Source: Hevea brasiliensis (taxonomy: Eukaryota > Streptophyta > Magnoliopsida > Malpighiales > Euphorbiaceae). Taken from it: a stretch of DNA of 64,000 nucleotides. The translations under genes and the position numbers were made by a program. Position 1 is the first letter of the stretch. Every line of letters begins with the position of its first letter. Location: NCBI RefSeq assembly GCF_030052815.1, contig NC_079503.1:44682735-44746734 (forward strand), read 5' to 3'. Below are positions 59,401 through 64,000 of the stretch, one piece after another. The notes under the pieces were generated by a model that saw only the letters and a list, made by a program, of their open reading frames with translations, did no database searches and was not told the origin of the DNA.

Positions 59401-60670
59401 AAGATTGGTTTGGATAGTTTGGCATGCCAATAGGGTATTGTTTTAGCAGTACTGCGAAAGGCTTTATGCCTGTATTCATGGCTTTATGCCCGTATTCATG
59501 GCTTTTATGCCCGTATTCATGGCTTTTATGCCGATTATGTGATATCATGGCTTTTTAGCCATACTGACTGCATACGTGGTTGACGTTCTGCGTCCCATGG
59601 TATGACGGCCCGAGTCACCACGGTGTCCAGTGCCAACGACCCGTTATCGATCGCCCAAAGATAGGTTACTTGGGCATGGAAAAGTATAACTGTGATTGAA
59701 CTGATCATTAAAGAAAATAAGAAAATTAAGTATCAGGAATGATTACCAAAAATACAAAGAAGCTCAAGATCATGAAGAAAATAATTAACGAAATGCATGA
59801 AGTTAATATCATAAAACATGAATAGCCCTCGACTAAACAATAAGTTAGTAATTATTCATTTATTATGAACACAATAGCAAGGAAATTATTATCTTTATTT
59901 GCATATTATATTTTATTGTATTATTCGCACCTCTAAGCTTTATGCTTAGCGCGTCGCTTTTGCAACGCGTAGGTACTGAAGATTTGGACAGAGGACCCAG
60001 TAGACCACAGATTCGGTAAGGCAGTTCACAGTTCTGCATAGTGTCCGTGTCACCTCACAGACTACAGTGCATTGGTAGGACACTAGGTCTCATTTTGTAT
60101 TTTGAGGTTTTTGTAAATTTCATAATTAAACTCTTATTTTATCATGTGTATTTGAAACAAATGTAATATAATTTTGTATTAATGTAAGTACTTGTAAATT
60201 GTGATTATAAATCACATGTGAGAATTTATTTATGATTTGAGTCTAATGATGATGTGAAATGAATGAATGACAAATAGAGGAATCGTTAAGAAAATGTTGT
60301 AACTTGATGTGATACAAAATGTGAATTGTATATGAGTACCATGAGATGAATGATTGAGAAATAAATGAAATTGATGAAATTATTCTGAGACTTTGTTGAT
60401 AATTGGAGTTGGGATTGATTGAATATGATCATAGGAAGTGTTTTTCACAAGTTCCGAAGAACTGTTTTCTCCATTTTTAGCCGGTACTCCGCCGGATTTT
60501 CTATAAAATTTTCGGATCCTCAAATAAATTACAATTTCAATAAATGAATTATATTTCACAAGTTATTTTCAAAACTATGATAAAAATGAATTAAGATAAA
60601 ATAGAGTGCTCCGGCACACTGAGTGGCATAACTAGCTAGGCTACACTGTATTCGGGTAAGGGGTGAAACA
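56442..60670 (+). mobile_element. Array LTR 3
   Basis: 4229 bp. Ends GGGTGAAACA rather than GGGTGTCACA, with other substitutions in the last 50 bp. Donor-like GTTAGT at 57261-57266, TATAAATA at 59300. One minisatellite unit shorter than its neighbours. Confidence 0.93.
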
Positions 60671-61025
60671 TTTAGTGGTATCAGAGCACGGTTTAGGCGT
60701 TTCTGGACCTAGATAAATTGCATATCATGCATTGCATTCATAAGAGTCGAGGTGACACTATTGCAGATCTGTATTTCCTGTTTATTTTAGGTTAAGGTAT
60801 GGAATAAGAGAGTGAAGAGACAATGAGATAGTGAATGGAGATGAGAAGGAGACTGTATTTAAGATGAAAAAGGATGAGTACATAACTGTTTGAGGATAGG
60901 ATTGAGATTAAGGAGAAAGTGAAGTAGGATAACACGGAAAGGTAAAGAAATAAAGACGTAGTAGCTCCTTGGCTATTTACATTGGATAAATTTCGAGGAC
61001 GAAATTTAAATAAGAGGGGAAGAGT
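60671..61025 (+). mobile_element. Array internal domain 3 (355 bp)
   Basis: PBS at 60676-60687, hairpin at 60988-61007, polypurine tract before 61026. Same aaagacgtag variant as domain 2. Non-coding. Confidence 0.93.
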
Positions 61026-64000
61026 TGTAACACCCTCCTGTAGCAACTCAAATACCATCTCTTATGATCGGTGGTCGGTCCTGACAGCTAGAACGTCCTA
61101 AAAATATTTAAACTAAAGTCAAGAACCAAAATTAACTCAAATATTAATAAGAAAAATTTAGTAAAAATTTTAGAAATAAAATACAACCAAGTCAAATGAG
61201 CCGGTGCCCAAGCGATGGGTAACCAGAGGTAAGTTGCGGTTCTCGCAACGAGGAGCCCTAGACCCGGGGAAAAATTCATAAAATAATTTTTGGGACTCCA
61301 GAGAAGGGTCATTGAGGTTCCTATGGCATTAGAATGCCAAGAAAATAATTAGAAAAAATTTTCAATCGGTACAGACAATTTCAACCCGTTAAGCCAAACG
61401 GAGGGCATTTTGGTCATTTCGCCTTCAGAGGTGATTTTTGGCCGACTTGTCCAGTTGAGTAAATAATTAATATGACATAAAATGTGAATAAATATTATTG
61501 AAAATTGAATTGAAAATGATTAGAAAAGAAAAGGAAAGAAAAATCCATAAAAAGCAATTTATGACATCTTTATGATGTCACTTACAAGTCTCCACCAATT
61601 GCATTCAAATAAGCATTTTTAAAAAAATTAAAAGAGTCAAAGAGGACCAAAAATTCTGGTCATCTTCTTCTTCTTCTTCCTCAAACATGACCTCTCCCCA
61701 TCTCCCTCCATTGATGCACTCACCCAAGCTCCAAAACCTAGCCAATTACACCATAAAACCCCTATATGCCTTCCTAGAGCAAGCTTTGGACAGCAAAAAG
61801 AAAGGAAGAAAGTGAAGTTTTGAAGTCTTAGAAGTGGCTCCATTCAAGGTTAGTGCACTAAAACCTTTTCTTTCAATTTTAGGTGTAGTATACATGCCAA
61901 ATTAAGTGAGAAATTCAAGAAATTCAAAGAATTAGTTAAGGAATTAAACATCCCTAATTCAGCAACCTTGGGAACCTTATGGGGTTTGATGTATTCCTGC
62001 ATATGTACATGATTAGTGATGATGATTGATGAGGTTATATGCATGACAAGTGATAGAAATTTAATTGATTAAGTTTTGAAATTTGAAATTAGGGTTTGAG
62101 AAGTGAAAATTTGACTTGGCTTAGGAAATTGTTAGAGAACATTTTAATGGTCAATTAGTGACCATTTTAGGTAAGTTGGCCATAAATTGGACTGAAATAT
62201 AGCATGGCAAAGTGAAGGAGCATGCTGCCTTGTGAGTGCAGCAGGGTGACTGAAATTTCAGTCCACTTGGACTGCCATAGCTTGGGCTGTGTTGGTCCAA
62301 TTGGTGTTTGGCCAATTGGACATGAAACTAGGCTTATAATGGCACATTGTTGCTGAAGAAACCATGCCCAAAAGACCAAAGCAAGAGGACCAAAAGTTGG
62401 CCCCAATCCGGATACCCTGCAAACAGCCCCTGCAGAATGACCAAATGAACAGTAACTGTTCATTTGGCCATAACTCACTGTAGAAATGGTCAATTGATCT
62501 GAAATTTTTACAGCAACAAGTTAAGACATAGAAAAACAACTTTCATGAAGAAACCTCCCTCAAATTATTACCAGAACCTAATCAAATCATTGAGCAAAGT
62601 GAAGTTTACTGTACTGAGATTTCCAGACTTTTCATTTGAGCAGTAATGTTTGGATGGCTATAACTCTCTCTAGAAAACTCGGATTTAGGCAATTCTTGAA
62701 CCGATGGAAACCTAAGACATGGTAGAACATTTCATATGAAGAAAGTTAGACCAAATTATGAACTTAACTTGGTCAAATTATCGATCAAAGTTGGACCAAA
62801 ATCTGCCAAAACCCAAAATTTCAGCAGAATAAGACACGTGAGCGATAAACTTATTTTGGCCATAACTTGAGCTAAAAAACTCCAAATGGAGTGATTCAAA
62901 AAAAGAAATTCAACTAGACAAAATAAGGAACATTTTCTATGAAGGAAGTTTTGTCAAATTCCAACAGTAAATCGACCAATGAAACAGTGCAACTTCGGAG
63001 CACCAAAATCGAAAATTGGCAATTTTGCCAAAATGACCTAAGCTTTGAGAAAGTGACCAAAACCAACAAGTTTTAAATGAAAATGTAGTATGTTTGAAGT
63101 GCCAAAGTCAATGTACATATTTTCTATGCAAAAGTCAACATTTTAGTTGACTAATGAAGTGAATAGTGACATGAAAACTTGAAATAAGCTTGGAAATGGA
63201 TTTGGTAATTGATTCCAACAAGTTTTAAATGCAAAATGTGGTACATCGGGAGTGTTAAAACCAATGTACCTATTGTCTATGCAAAAGTCAACATTTTTGT
63301 TGACCAATGGGGTGAATAGTGACACCAAAACTTGAAATTCAAAATTTGAAATTAGAAATGCATCTAGGAGACTTTAAATTGCAATTGGCAATTAATACTA
63401 GTAAATGTAAAACTCAAAATGTGGGATCTTGGTGTAATTAGAATTAATATATCCATTAAGTATAAAAAGGTCAACATTTTGGTTGACTAGTAAGGTGAAT
63501 AGTAAATAAAATGACACATATTACATAAGTAATACAACTTGAAATATAAAATGTAATTAACACAAATGGATTGTTTAGAGTATAAATGAGATAAAGTTAT
63601 CATTAGGATTTACGTCTTTGTTTCAAATAGGATTATAATACCTTGTACAAAAATTGGTACATGAGAGGTAATAATGTGAATACTAATTCATATAAATATT
63701 GTAACGATTAGATGAATCACATGGATGTGTGAATGGGATTAATTGCTCTCATCATGAGAGAAATGGAAATATTTCGATGTACAAATGGTACATGAAAATC
63801 GATTGATGTAAATTGCAATTAACGTGAATGGTATGATGAATGCATAAATTATATAAAAATGAGATTTGAAGATTTATGCTTCTACTATAAATAAAATTAA
63901 AATACTATGAACGATAATTGGAACATAAAATGAAATAATAAAACTTATGAACATTTAATGATATTATGTGCCCTAGTATACCTAACAAGATTGGTTTGGA
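61026..64000 (+). mobile_element. Array LTR 4, cut by window edge
   Basis: First 2975 bp of a further LTR starting TGTAACACCC. Donor-like GTTAGT at 61849-61854, TATAAATA at 63896-63903. Shares ctaggagacttt and aaaaaggtcaac with LTR 3. The array continues to the right. Confidence 0.92.

Larger units (their letters stand above)
47222..64000 (+). mobile_element. Tandem array of a non-autonomous long-LTR element
   Basis: Four LTRs (the last cut by the window edge) alternate with three 355-bp internal domains. Starts at 47222, 51840, 56442 and 61026 give periods of 4618, 4602 and 4584 bp. Each internal domain has a primer site and a polypurine tract and no protein-coding sequence. LTR sequence is related to the solo LTR at 21872-25145 and more distantly to the chromovirus LTRs. 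Copies are very alike. The left end lies in Tat integrase; the right end is beyond the window, so array size and target duplication are unknown. Confidence 0.95.

Overview
The window is repeat-rich plant nuclear DNA, most likely from a woody eudicot. The species cannot be fixed from sequence alone. I see no host protein gene, tRNA, rRNA or CRISPR array. Almost every base belongs to nested Ty3/gypsy LTR retrotransposons of two kinds. The first is chromoviruses with very long LTRs (about 3.2-4.3 kb), an initiator-Met tRNA primer site and a C-terminal chromodomain, i.e. Tekay/Del-like. The second is Tat-lineage elements (Ogre/Retand type), recognised by a second RNase H before integrase, a long 3' UTR and LTRs starting TGTAGACACC. 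This looks like gene-poor, methylated heterochromatin.

Layout. 1-12,026: a plus-strand chromovirus LTR, a minus-strand pol scrap, then a deleted minus-strand chromovirus (3' LTR 4518-7987, pol 8035-10236, PBS 10365-10376, short chimeric 5' LTR 10385-12026). 12,027-13,803: a non-coding LTR-like repeat. 13,806-about 33,400: one plus-strand Tat element. Its RT is split exactly at the YVDD motif by a solo LTR (13917-17187, TSD ggatg). Its pol carries a 1145-bp head-to-tail duplication (17921-20210). Its 3' UTR is split by a second solo LTR (21872-25145, TSD ataac) and then holds about 102 copies of a 59-bp satellite (25231-31285), ending at a polypurine tract and the Tat LTR at 31381. About 33,420-47,221: the tail of a second, minus-strand Tat element, split by a structurally complete chromovirus (33785-46087, TSD gggct, LTRs 3746 and 3760 bp). 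47,222-64,000: a tandem array, LTR-internal-LTR-internal-LTR-internal-LTR, of a non-autonomous chromovirus relative with ~4.25-kb LTRs and only 355 bp between them. It runs off the right edge.

Most interesting structure. (1) The Tat 3' UTRs, in both copies, carry a series of 30-nt modules that fold as an outer 8-bp stem, an A4 bulge and a 3-bp inner stem closed by a GAAA loop. The stems change in sequence but stay paired. (2) All eleven chromovirus-type LTRs in the window have a splice-donor-like AG/GTTAGT or GTAAGT sequence. In the eight LTRs whose start is present and was measured, it lies about 830-905 bp from that start. (3) Tandem amplification of an almost internal-less LTR element. (4) A satellite array still sitting between the integrase gene and the polypurine tract of its parent element. 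(5) Differences between otherwise near-identical copies cluster at CAG/CTG/CCGG sites, which suggests systematic consensus error at methylated CHG sites.

No coding unit seen here is intact. The autonomous functions (Gag, protease, RT, RNase H, integrase) exist only as broken copies. Any mobility of the array elements would need enzymes from a chromovirus elsewhere in the genome.
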